Source: CAYWTS01 sp964461265
GTDB lineage: Bacteria; Bacteroidota; Ignavibacteria; Tepidaquicellales; OLB5
DNA: 64,000 nucleotides
NCBI GenBank assembly: GCA_964461265.1
Contig: CAYWTS010000001.1
Coordinates: 124,001-188,000, forward strand
Direction: 5' to 3'
Each line of letters starts with the position of its first letter. Position 1 is the stretch's first letter. Position numbers and translations under genes: made by a program. Shown here in pieces: positions 27,691 through 35,935 of this stretch. The notes under the pieces are model-generated. The model worked only from the letters and a program-made list of their open reading frames with translations, was not told where the DNA came from and made no database searches.

Positions 27691-28410
27691 TTATTTATTT
27701 TTATTTATGAATTCCTTGAGTTCGTTTACACTCGAATCATCTATAAATGCATCGTAAACCTTGAAATAATTTTTCTTGTCACATGTATTTTTATATGCAT
27801 ATTTAGCAATATCAAGCTTATTATATTCGAAGGTAAAATAAGAGAGCAATTCTCTTATCTGTTCGGATTTAAAAATATTTTTATCAAGTGCACTTTTTAA
27901 AATATCTATATTTGTTATTTCAAAATTTCTGTCGCTTATAGATTTTTTTAAATCTTTGAAATCCTCATCTTTAATTACTTTGTATGTACATTCATCTGTA
28001 ACAGTAACATTCAGATTTTTATCTCCTCCGCATTTTTTCCTTCCGGCATTATAAAAAATCAGGCTCTCTTTTTTGCTGTAATTTACTTTTTTATACATTA
28101 ATAACGAACCATACTCATCTACTACATACCAAAGCGCATATTCCATAGGAATTTTAATTTTCCCGGAATAAATTATCTCACCGGGTAATCCGGATTGTGT
28201 CTTTGATATCTTTATATCATGTTCTCCTCCGGTAACTGAATCGAACTCCGCATAATTTCCCGGTGTTTTTAACAAAACTTTGTCGAATTCAATAAAGAAT
28301 TCTGAATCATCGTATATAGATATATTCAAATATGCAGTTCCGTAAAGCCGAGTTTGTATAAATGAAAACAAAAATAAAAAAGATACGCTTAAAAAACAGA
28401 TTTTTTTCAT
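27691..28410 (-). CDS. DUF4476 domain protein, exported
   Basis: A 239-residue protein with an N-terminal signal peptide (about 24 residues), a beta-rich N-terminal half and a C-terminal DUF4476 helical domain. The domain is recognised by SEQIRELLSYFTFEYNKLDIAKYAY and the following NYFKVYDAF; this domain is common in Bacteroidota envelope proteins of unknown role. It sits 13 bases upstream of the ALDH-like gene and nine bases downstream of an unknown gene, all on one strand. Confidence 0.8.
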   Translation of the reverse strand: MKKICFLSVSFLFLFSFIQTRLYGTAYLNISIYDDSEFFIEFDKVLLKTPGNYAEFDSVTGGEHDIKISKTQSGLPGEIIYSGKIKIPMEYALWYVVDEYGSLLMYKKVNYSKKESLIFYNAGRKKCGGDKNLNVTVTDECTYKVIKDEDFKDLKKSISDRNFEITNIDILKSALDKNIFKSEQIRELLSYFTFEYNKLDIAKYAYKNTCDKKNYFKVYDAFIDDSSVNELKEFINKNK

Positions 28411-28419
28411 AAAAATATA

Positions 28420-28902
28420 TTATTGTACTTTAAGTTTTCTCTTTAATGACCAATTGCCAAGCAAATGCAATGCCTGCTTAAACACATCACGATCCTCGAA
28501 CTGATGAGTTATAAACCATAGCATATTATTTGAAAATTTAATATAACTACTGACCAGGTGCTTATATTCTTTTTCATTTTTTGATGAAAGCATAGGCAAA
28601 ACCTGTACATACTCGGCATAAGTTTTATTCAGGAAAAAAATACGTGTAATCACGAGTGAAACATAAAACATCGCAACCTCAACCTCAAGAAGAACTATTT
28701 CATCTGACTCGTGCAGTTCAGAAATCTTGTCGGACAGGGACCTGAATAATTTTCTATTCATGTTTCTTGGTACAGGGATAAATTCATCCAGATCACAAAT
28801 ATTCTCGAACATAATTCTACCGCTTACAAGAACAGCAAGCAATGAATGGAATGAATTTGTTACGTCGTAACGCAAAACAAGCTGCTTGGGTTTATCTTCC
28901 AT
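28420..28902 (-). CDS. Unknown cytoplasmic helical protein
   Basis: A 160-residue protein that I do not recognise. It has no signal peptide or clear membrane helix; the predicted content is largely helical, with an acidic middle (KISELHESDEIVLLEVEVAM) and a basic C-terminus (NWSLKRKLKVQ). Its start is four bases after the stop of a 43-residue membrane protein, and both begin with MED. It is very likely co-transcribed with that small gene and possibly with the sensor kinase upstream. Its function cannot be stated. Confidence 0.65.
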   Translation of the reverse strand: MEDKPKQLVLRYDVTNSFHSLLAVLVSGRIMFENICDLDEFIPVPRNMNRKLFRSLSDKISELHESDEIVLLEVEVAMFYVSLVITRIFFLNKTYAEYVQVLPMLSSKNEKEYKHLVSSYIKFSNNMLWFITHQFEDRDVFKQALHLLGNWSLKRKLKVQ

Positions 28903-28906
28903 AAAC

Positions 28907-29038
28907 CTATAGGCTGAAATTAAAAAAAATTAACAGGATTAAAAATAATAATACTGCATACACAATCAAAAATGCAATCGAGAAAGCCAGCGCTTTGCCT
29001 GTTTTAGGCTGCTTAGGTATTAATATAAAATCCTCCAT
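28907..29038 (-). CDS. Small single-helix membrane protein (43 residues), unknown
   Basis: An unbroken 43-codon frame on the minus strand starts MEDFILIPKQPKTGKALAFS and continues into one strongly hydrophobic helix (about residues 19-42), ending in NFSL. It starts 15 bases after the sensor-kinase stop, has a GGAG-like stretch only within its own first codons, and ends four bases before the next ATG. Tight packing and a clean hydrophobic profile support a real gene; the short length leaves doubt. It is a candidate small membrane partner of the adjacent kinase or of the unknown 160-residue protein. Confidence 0.6.
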   Translation of the reverse strand: MEDFILIPKQPKTGKALAFSIAFLIVYAVLLFLILLIFFNFSL

Positions 29039-29053
29039 AAAGTTTTGTTATAT

Positions 29054-32000
29054 TTAAATTCGTTCTTTATACTTTAATTCTTTACACACAATAGTGTACT
29101 TTGTTCCTATTTCTTTCTCCACTACTATGCTGGCACTTAGCTGTTTTACGAGTGTATTAACCAGGTTTAATCCAAAGCTTTGTGCAGTATCTAATATAAT
29201 CTCGTTTGGTAAACCTATTCCATCATCTGCGATTACAAGAATGAGCCTATCTTCTTTCTTTTCGATTATTATTTCTATACATCCTTTTCGTCCATCTGGG
29301 AATGCATATTTTAATGCATTTGCTATCAGTTCGTTTATTATCAGTCCGATGGGAATAGCTGTATCTATCCCAAGTTGAATATCTCCTATTTTAGCAGATA
29401 TTTTTATTAACGATGTATTCACTCCGTAAGCTTTTGCAAGCTGACTTGCTAAATCTCTTACATAACTCCCCATATCAATATTAGTAAGGTCGGAGGATTT
29501 ATACAATTTTTCATGAATTAACGACATCGTTTTTACCCTTGCTTCACTTTTGTTGAAGAGGTCGAGATCCCTGGTATCATAAACGAAATTAGACTGAAGT
29601 TTCAGAAGACTGATAATAATCTGTAAGTTGTTCTTAACCCTGTGATGTATTTCCTGAAGCAATAATTCTTTTTCTTTTAGTGATTTTACGATTTTATTTT
29701 CAGCATTTTTTCTCTCAGTTATATCGGTAGATACCCCTAATACCTGTATATCCCCTCCTTCACTTTTTAAAGGGATCTTGTATGTTTGATACCACCTGTC
29801 TTCACCAGTTTTAGCATTATAAACAGGTTCCTCAGGAATAAGCTTTGGTTTTCCAGTCATCATTACTTCCCGGTCATCATGTAAAAAGTGTTCAACCTCT
29901 TCCTTATTAGGATTAAAATCAGCATCAGTCTTACCAATCAGATCCTCAACTGTTGTGCCATAGGTATCTGCAACAGCTTTGTTAACTAGTGTAAATCTGC
30001 CTTCCCAATCTTTAGCGAAGATAAAACCTGGATTTGTGTCAATAACTGTCCTTAGAAATTTACGCTGCGATTCCAATGTTTCTTGAACATGTTTCATTAC
30101 TGTAATATCCTGCATCATTCCAAGCATCTGTACTGCTCTCCCTCTTGAATCGTAAATAAAAAAACCCCTGTCAACAAACCATACATATGAGCCGTTTTTA
30201 TGTTTAAAACGGTACTCTACATTATAAGGTTGATGATTAGTTTCAGCATCTTTTAACATACCGAGTGCAAACTCTCTGTCTTCAGAATGTATCATATTTT
30301 CCCATTGTGTTATTCCACCGGACATTTCTTCAGGTATATAACCTAATATTTTTTTAATACTGCCTCCCCATTCAATACTCCCATCAAGAACATTATAATC
30401 ATATACCATTGCTGCAGAAGATTCCACAATAACATTGTATTTCTCATTCCAGGCTCTGATTTCATCTTCAACTTTTTTACGTTCTGTAACATCCTGTAAT
30501 GTTCCTATTATGGCAATATTTCCGTCTAAATCCATGGAGGAACCTATTACTTCGACGTAAATAATCTGCTTGTCTTTTCTGATACCACGAAAGGTATACT
30601 GAGCTGTTTTTGTTTCCCCCTTCATCCTTTTCCTGATACTAGCTTCTGAAAATTCACGATCTTCTTCATACACAACATCCAGAACATTTTTACCTATTAG
30701 TTCGCCCGGTTCGTAACCAAATATCTGTTCATATTTAGGATTAACATAGAGGTATTTAAAATCCTGGATTATGTAAATTCCCGAAAATGAATATTCGACT
30801 AAATTACGAAACTTTTCCTCAGCTTCAGCTATCGATTTCTGTGCTCTTACGCGTTCTATTATTTCATTTCTTAAACGCTCATTGGTTATCTGAAGCTCAT
30901 GGGTTCGCTTTTGAACAAGCTCTTCAAGATGAAAACGGTATTTAACAAGTTCTTCTTCCAGTATCTTCTTTTCTGTCACGTCTAGTGCAGAGCCAAGTAT
31001 CTGAAGAGGTTGTCTTTTTTCATCCCTTGAAAATACTACTTCAAAACTGTGCAGCCACCTGTACTCTTCCTTCAAATTACGTATCCTGAATTCATTTTCT
31101 ATAACTTCATCGTCTTCTGCCTCAGCATAACGTCTAAAAGAGGCTTTTAAACGCTTAAAATCATCGGGTAAAATATTCTCAAGAAAGAAATTATAACCCC
31201 TAGAACGTGCATATTCTTCAGTGTATCCCAGCATTTCCTGAATTTTCTTATTCGTATACGTAAGCTTTAAGTTTTTAATATCGTAAATGTACAGCGCATT
31301 TGGTATCGAATCCGTTACACGCTGGATAAATCTTCTGTTTTCAATAAGAGTTTTTTCTACTTTTCTCTTTTCAGTAATATCTCTGAAAATTAATACCGCT
31401 CCGATAATATTTCTTTCTTCATCAACTATAGGTGAGGCACTATCATCAATCGCTATTTCTTTACCTGAACGGCTAATTAACACGGAATGGTTAGCAAGTC
31501 CGACAATCGTACCCTCCCTGAATACTCTTGAAATAGGATTATCGATTCTTTCGCGCGTATCTTCATTAATAACGTGGAAAACATTTTCAAGGAATAGACC
31601 TTTAACCTGCTCCTCTTTCCATTCGGTTAATTGCTCCGCAATATGATTCATAAATGAAACGGCACCAAATTTATCGGTAACAATTACAGCATCGCCTATA
31701 CACATAAGTGTTGTTGAAAACCAGTTTCTGCTCTTTTCAAGGGCAGCTTCGAATTTTAAACGATCAGCGATTTTCTTATTCAGAAGAATAATCCCGACCA
31801 GCATTAATATAACCGAAATTACTGTCCCGGTTATTACATAAGTAAAAGTGCTTGATGAACTTTCATCAGCTTTCTGAACCCCTGCAATTACCTTTTGAGA
31901 TTCTATATCCTGTAGTTTTTTTATTAAAGTTTTAATTTTATCCTGAGTTTGTTTTCCTAACTCGGTAAAACGAACCTGTTCCCTCATCCCTTTGAGTCTT

Positions 32001-32395
32001 TTTTCCTGCAGTATAATAGATTCTTCAAGAATATCCTGCCTGTTTAACAATACAGGTTTAAGAGAATCCACAATGCCTTTAATCTCGGGATTATCTTTTA
32101 TCAACTCATTCAATGAAATATAAATTGAATCGACACTTTTAAGTGCATTTGTATACTCACCAAGAAACTCTTCATTGTTAGTAATTAAATACCCTCGCCT
32201 GTTTGTTTCTGCATCGGTTATTGCAGAAAGCAGTTTTTCAGAAGTTTGAATAATCAATAGGGTATTGAATGCATTACGGTGATCTTGAATATATTCTCTT
32301 GTAAAAAGATATATCAATATATTAATAGATAAAACCAGCAAAAGAGCTATTACAAAGGTAATATTTATTAACCTTCGTTCTTTAAGGGGATTCAT
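29054..32395 (-). CDS. Membrane sensor histidine kinase: CHASE3, five PAS domains, HisKA_2
   Basis: The 1113-residue protein has two membrane helices (about 12-32 and 185-205) around a CHASE3-type sensor region (ITDAETNRRGYLI). Five PAS domains follow at roughly 220-340, 350-475, 530-640, 645-770 and 775-895, with coiled coil between them (for example LVQKRTHELQITNERLRNE). The kinase core has the H-box EIHHRVKNNLQ (His917/918), the HisKA_2 type, and an HATPase_c domain with NELIANALKYAF and ADDGIGLP. No response regulator is adjacent, so its output partner is elsewhere. It heads a run of small genes ending with the ALDH-like protein. The signal is unknown. Confidence 0.93.
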   Translation of the reverse strand: MNPLKERRLINITFVIALLLVLSINILIYLFTREYIQDHRNAFNTLLIIQTSEKLLSAITDAETNRRGYLITNNEEFLGEYTNALKSVDSIYISLNELIKDNPEIKGIVDSLKPVLLNRQDILEESIILQEKRLKGMREQVRFTELGKQTQDKIKTLIKKLQDIESQKVIAGVQKADESSSSTFTYVITGTVISVILMLVGIILLNKKIADRLKFEAALEKSRNWFSTTLMCIGDAVIVTDKFGAVSFMNHIAEQLTEWKEEQVKGLFLENVFHVINEDTRERIDNPISRVFREGTIVGLANHSVLISRSGKEIAIDDSASPIVDEERNIIGAVLIFRDITEKRKVEKTLIENRRFIQRVTDSIPNALYIYDIKNLKLTYTNKKIQEMLGYTEEYARSRGYNFFLENILPDDFKRLKASFRRYAEAEDDEVIENEFRIRNLKEEYRWLHSFEVVFSRDEKRQPLQILGSALDVTEKKILEEELVKYRFHLEELVQKRTHELQITNERLRNEIIERVRAQKSIAEAEEKFRNLVEYSFSGIYIIQDFKYLYVNPKYEQIFGYEPGELIGKNVLDVVYEEDREFSEASIRKRMKGETKTAQYTFRGIRKDKQIIYVEVIGSSMDLDGNIAIIGTLQDVTERKKVEDEIRAWNEKYNVIVESSAAMVYDYNVLDGSIEWGGSIKKILGYIPEEMSGGITQWENMIHSEDREFALGMLKDAETNHQPYNVEYRFKHKNGSYVWFVDRGFFIYDSRGRAVQMLGMMQDITVMKHVQETLESQRKFLRTVIDTNPGFIFAKDWEGRFTLVNKAVADTYGTTVEDLIGKTDADFNPNKEEVEHFLHDDREVMMTGKPKLIPEEPVYNAKTGEDRWYQTYKIPLKSEGGDIQVLGVSTDITERKNAENKIVKSLKEKELLLQEIHHRVKNNLQIIISLLKLQSNFVYDTRDLDLFNKSEARVKTMSLIHEKLYKSSDLTNIDMGSYVRDLASQLAKAYGVNTSLIKISAKIGDIQLGIDTAIPIGLIINELIANALKYAFPDGRKGCIEIIIEKKEDRLILVIADDGIGLPNEIILDTAQSFGLNLVNTLVKQLSASIVVEKEIGTKYTIVCKELKYKERI

Positions 32396-32444
32396 TTTTT
32401 AATGAAATTACTTTTGTATAAAATTACGCTTAGTTATTATTTAC

Positions 32445-32774
32445 TTACACTCTTTCCAGTATAACTGCAGTACCATAAGCAAGCACTTCGGTAACACCAC
32501 CCATTACATCGTTAGCGTCATATCTAAAGCCAATAATGCCGTTAGCACCTAACTGCTCTGCATGAACAACCATTAACTCAAAGGCATCCTTCCTGGTTTT
32601 TTCGCACAACTCCGTGAATAAAGTAATATTCCCACCTACAAGTGTTTGTAGTGAGGCTCCAATCGTTCCAAATAATGACCTCGAACGGACAACAATTCCT
32701 CTGACCACACCAAGGTTCTGTTTAACCTTGTAACCATCTATATTAAATGCTGTTGTTATTAAATTATGATCCAT
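32445..32774 (-). CDS. YbjQ/UPF0145 family protein
   Basis: A 109-residue cytoplasmic protein of the YbjQ (UPF0145) family: GVVRGIVVRSRSLFG, the helix TELCEKTRKDAFELMVVHAEQLGANGI (shown in part) and VLAYGTAVIL. The family forms small ring-like oligomers and is sometimes annotated as heavy-metal binding, without a firmly established function. It begins ten bases after the stop of the full-length ALDH and is probably co-transcribed with it. Confidence 0.88.
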   Translation of the reverse strand: MDHNLITTAFNIDGYKVKQNLGVVRGIVVRSRSLFGTIGASLQTLVGGNITLFTELCEKTRKDAFELMVVHAEQLGANGIIGFRYDANDVMGGVTEVLAYGTAVILERV

Positions 32775-32784
32775 TTTATGTCTG

Positions 32785-34344
32785 TTAAATTTGTAAATAT
32801 TCTTTTAATCCGTGAATACCTCCTTCTCGTCCAAAACCGCTTTCTTTGTAACCGCCAAATGGTGAGGCAGGATTGAACTTATTGTATGTATTTGACCATA
32901 CAACACCAGATTTTACCTGGCTGATAAGCTTAAAAATTTTGGAACCTTTGTCTGTCCATATGCCTGCGGAAAGTCCGTAAGGTGTATTATTAGCTTTTTC
33001 AATTGCTTCTTTCGGTGTTCTGAACGTAAGAACAGAAAGTACAGGTCCGAATATTTCTTCCCGGGCAATCCTGTTTGACTGGGCAACATTAGTAAAAAAC
33101 GCAGGTTTAAACCAGTACCCTTTATCAGGTAATGAGCACTCTTTTTGCCAGAAATCACAGCCTTCATCAATACCGCTTTGAACAAGCTTCTTAATTTTTT
33201 CCAGCTGCATCTTCGAATTGATTGCACCAACATCCGTGTTTTTATCCAGCGGGTCACCTACTATTAGGTTTTTCATTCTGTGCTTTAGTTTTTTTATTAC
33301 AACATCGATTATGCTTTCCTGGACAAACAATCTTGAACCTGCACAGCAAACATGACCCTGGTTAAAATATATTCCGTTAATGATACCTTCAATAGCATCA
33401 TCAAGAGGTGCATCTTCAAAAATAATGTTAGCAGCTTTACCGCCAAGCTCAAGTGTAAGCCTTTTATCGGTGCCGGCTGCAGCTTTTATAATTATTCTGC
33501 CGACTTCGGTGGAACCGGTAAAGGCAATTTTATTAATCCCAGGATGATTAACTAAATGGGAGCCTGTAACACCATCACCGCTTATAATATTAACTACGCC
33601 GTCAGGCAAACCGGCTTCCTGTATAACTTCAGCAAGCTTGTACAGTGTTAACGGAGTTGTTTCAGCTGATTTAATTACAACAGTATTTCCGCACGCAAGC
33701 GCAGGTGCAATTTTCCATGCAGCCATAAGGAGCGGGAAATTCCAGGGTATGATTTGACCAACAACACCCAGTGATGCTGGTGGTTTATTAATCAATCCTT
33801 TATTGTGCAGGTAACTTAACTTATCAGCCCAGCCAGCATAGTAAAAAAAGTGCGCAATGGCAAGTGGAATATCAAAGCTTATCGATTCTTTTATGGGCTT
33901 ACCACCGTCTAAAGTTTCAATTACAGCAAATTCCCTTGCTTTTTCCTGCAGAATCCTTGCAATACGGAAAATATATTTAGCTTTTTCCTTAGCAGGTGTT
34001 CTACTCCAAACCGAATGAAAAGCCTTTTGTGCAGATCTTACAGCTTTATCCACATCTTTTTCATTAGCATAAGCAACTCTGGATAATTTCTCTTCATTTG
34101 ACGGATTAATTGAATAAAAATATTTTTTTGTTTTAATCCATTTCCCGCTGATAAAAAGATTATTTTCTTGATTTATTTGCGCATGTTCTTTTGACGCTAT
34201 AGATTTAGCATAATCCCACTTGTAAACTACAGAGTTGTTTACCGTGGTCTTTTTTGAAGATTTTTTATTATTCTTAAAATGATAATCCATATTTATATTG
34301 ATGCAGGGAAAAGATATATCTTTTCCCTGCAAATTTATTTGCAC
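32785..34344 (-). CDS. NAD(P)-dependent aldehyde dehydrogenase
   Basis: A full-length ALDH of 519 residues, slightly long because of a basic N-terminal leader (about 45 residues). Landmarks are the cofactor-binding QIIPWNFPLLMAAWK, FTGSTEVG, the general base Glu in LTLELGGKAANI, the catalytic Cys333 in FNQGHVCCAGSR, and EEIFGPVLSV. It oxidises an aldehyde to the acid; the substrate is not visible. deoC, which releases acetaldehyde, lies upstream on the same strand and a catalytic-domain-less ALDH relative lies 5 kb downstream, so acetaldehyde oxidation is a reasonable inference. Confidence 0.93.
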   Translation of the reverse strand: MQINLQGKDISFPCININMDYHFKNNKKSSKKTTVNNSVVYKWDYAKSIASKEHAQINQENNLFISGKWIKTKKYFYSINPSNEEKLSRVAYANEKDVDKAVRSAQKAFHSVWSRTPAKEKAKYIFRIARILQEKAREFAVIETLDGGKPIKESISFDIPLAIAHFFYYAGWADKLSYLHNKGLINKPPASLGVVGQIIPWNFPLLMAAWKIAPALACGNTVVIKSAETTPLTLYKLAEVIQEAGLPDGVVNIISGDGVTGSHLVNHPGINKIAFTGSTEVGRIIIKAAAGTDKRLTLELGGKAANIIFEDAPLDDAIEGIINGIYFNQGHVCCAGSRLFVQESIIDVVIKKLKHRMKNLIVGDPLDKNTDVGAINSKMQLEKIKKLVQSGIDEGCDFWQKECSLPDKGYWFKPAFFTNVAQSNRIAREEIFGPVLSVLTFRTPKEAIEKANNTPYGLSAGIWTDKGSKIFKLISQVKSGVVWSNTYNKFNPASPFGGYKESGFGREGGIHGLKEYLQI

Positions 34345-34354
34345 CTAATTTCCC

Positions 34355-34534
34355 TTATGAAGATTCCTTTTTATCTTCACCGCAGCTTTCACCGTTTGTA
34401 TCAACAAATTTTTTAATTGCTTCCAGGTGCTCCAGTATTAACTTAGCTTTTGTTAAGCCAAAAGAAAATGTGAACCTCGATCCCGGGTTCAGTACAAGAA
34501 TTTTGTTTCCGTTGTATTCCGATATTTCTGGCAT
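34355..34534 (-). CDS. Small conserved-looking protein (59 residues), unknown
   Basis: A 59-codon minus-strand frame starts MPEISEYNGNKILVLNPGSR, continues FTFSFGLTKAKLILEHLEAIKKFV and ends acidic. It stops ten bases before the ALDH start. I recall short proteins with the same order (N-terminal beta strand, SFGxxKAKLI, then a helix ending KKFV) in other bacteria, which supports a real gene; no function is known to me. It probably leads the small protein-ALDH-ybjQ transcript. Confidence 0.65.
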   Translation of the reverse strand: MPEISEYNGNKILVLNPGSRFTFSFGLTKAKLILEHLEAIKKFVDTNGESCGEDKKESS

Positions 34535-34861
34535 ATTTTTGTTTGGTTAAGTTATAAAATATATTTTTTTATGTAATTTCTTTTATTCATCTTTAAAATA
34601 AAGCCTTATTTGAAAATTGAAATCCCGTATATACAGTTCATTATAAGTTTCTCCGACAGAACTTATAATCTTTCTATGTTTTATATTTTTATCATTACAG
34701 TTATAGCGTTTATCATTAAAAAACTATCTTTATCATTTATTACCATATTATATTTATCATAAGGAACTATTTTTGTGTAAGTCGAATTTTATTGGCATTC
34801 TAAACATAAATTTCCTGTAAGAGAAATTTAAATGATATGAATAAAAGTATTCACATTATTA
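34535..34861. other. AT-rich intergenic region with weak hairpin after deoC
   Basis: No gene was seen in these 327 bases. TAAATTTC (34807-34814) and GAAATTTA (34823-34830) form an eight-pair AT-rich hairpin about 32 bases beyond the deoC stop on its strand, perhaps a weak terminator. The rest should hold the promoter of the 59-residue gene and ALDH, but no box is convincing. Confidence 0.4.
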
Positions 34862-35782
34862 TTAATCATTTGTAAAATAAACTTCCGATTGATAAACCCC
34901 TTCTTTTTCCTTTTTATACTGCATAAGTAAATCGTTCAATAAAGATGAAGCACCTATTCTGAATAAATTAGGTGTAAGCCATCGTTCATCGAGTGTTTCT
35001 TTTACTAAACACAAATATGAAATTGCTTCCTTAGTAGTTCTGATACCTCCTGCCGGTTTCATACCTATAAGTTTTCCGGTCTCATAATAAAAGTCACGGA
35101 TAGCTTCCAGCATAACAAGAGTAACAGGAAGTGTTGCAGCAGGCTGAACCTTACCCGTGGATGTTTTGATAAAATCTGCTCCTGCTAACATTGCAATAAG
35201 ACTTGCTTTCCTAACATTATCATAAGTTTCAAGTTCACCTGTTTCAAGTATAACCTTCAGCAATTTATCGCAACATAAATCTTTTACGGCATTAATTTCA
35301 TCGAAAATATATTTATAATTTCCCGAGAGAAACTCTCCTCTGCTTATTACCATATCTATTTCATCTGCACCGAGATTAACTGAATTTTCAACATCCCGTA
35401 ATTTTATTTTCATAGGGAACTGCCCTGAAGGAAATGATGTAGCAACCGAAGCAACTTTAACTCCCGAACCGTTTAATTCTTCGCTTGCAAATTTTATCAT
35501 ATTCGGATAAACGCAAATTGCAGCAACATGCGGGATTTCATAATCATCCAAAGGTCTGATTCCCTTTCTGCATAAAGCTCTTACCTTACCCTGGCTATCT
35601 TTACCTTCAAGTGTTGTTAAATCAATCATACCGATAGCCATCTTAATTGCTTCCACTTTGCTTTGGCTTTTTACACTTCTAGTTAATATAAATGCAGCAC
35701 GCTCTTTTACCCCAATTTCATCTACCGGCAGGCTGAATTTTTTAAGATAGGTGAAAAGATTCCTTTTGTGGGTTTTGAGCAT
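34862..35782 (-). CDS. deoC: Deoxyribose-phosphate aldolase
   Basis: DeoC cleaves 2-deoxyribose 5-phosphate into glyceraldehyde 3-phosphate and acetaldehyde, the end of deoxynucleoside breakdown. The 306-residue class I aldolase has the Schiff-base lysine Lys206 in FIKTSTGK, the MIDLTTLEG opening, VGADEIDMV-like NLGADEIDMVIS, and GMKPAGGIRT with the second conserved lysine. It is a long-form member with an extended N-terminus. A full ALDH and an ALDH-like protein downstream on the same strand could handle the acetaldehyde. It diverges from the S9 peptidase gene. Confidence 0.95.
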   Translation of the reverse strand: MLKTHKRNLFTYLKKFSLPVDEIGVKERAAFILTRSVKSQSKVEAIKMAIGMIDLTTLEGKDSQGKVRALCRKGIRPLDDYEIPHVAAICVYPNMIKFASEELNGSGVKVASVATSFPSGQFPMKIKLRDVENSVNLGADEIDMVISRGEFLSGNYKYIFDEINAVKDLCCDKLLKVILETGELETYDNVRKASLIAMLAGADFIKTSTGKVQPAATLPVTLVMLEAIRDFYYETGKLIGMKPAGGIRTTKEAISYLCLVKETLDERWLTPNLFRIGASSLLNDLLMQYKKEKEGVYQSEVYFTND

Positions 35783-35888
35783 AGTTTTTAATTATCTTGC
35801 CTAAGTTTCATTAAATTTAATGATAAATCTTTGAAGAAAAAGTAGTTAAATCTTAACAATTTGGGTAAAATTATTAATCTAAATTTTG

Positions 35889-35896
35889 TATTTTTG
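35889..35896 (+). promoter_or_regulatory. Possible TAnnTTTG promoter box of the S9 peptidase
   Basis: TATTTTTG, 40 bases before the ATG at 35936, fits the Bacteroidota -7 box. An upstream TTTG at 35860-35863 is 25 bases away, longer than the usual 19-21, so support is partial. Confidence 0.35.
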
Positions 35897-35935
35897 TCGC
35901 AAAGCCATAACTCTGGCATAAAATTCAAATACTTC

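Noticed and set aside
35861..35935. Upstream start extending the S9 peptidase by 25 residues
   Set aside because: The extension lies over the likely promoter box, uses a non-ATG start and reads as low-quality sequence; the ATG at 35936 fits the family.
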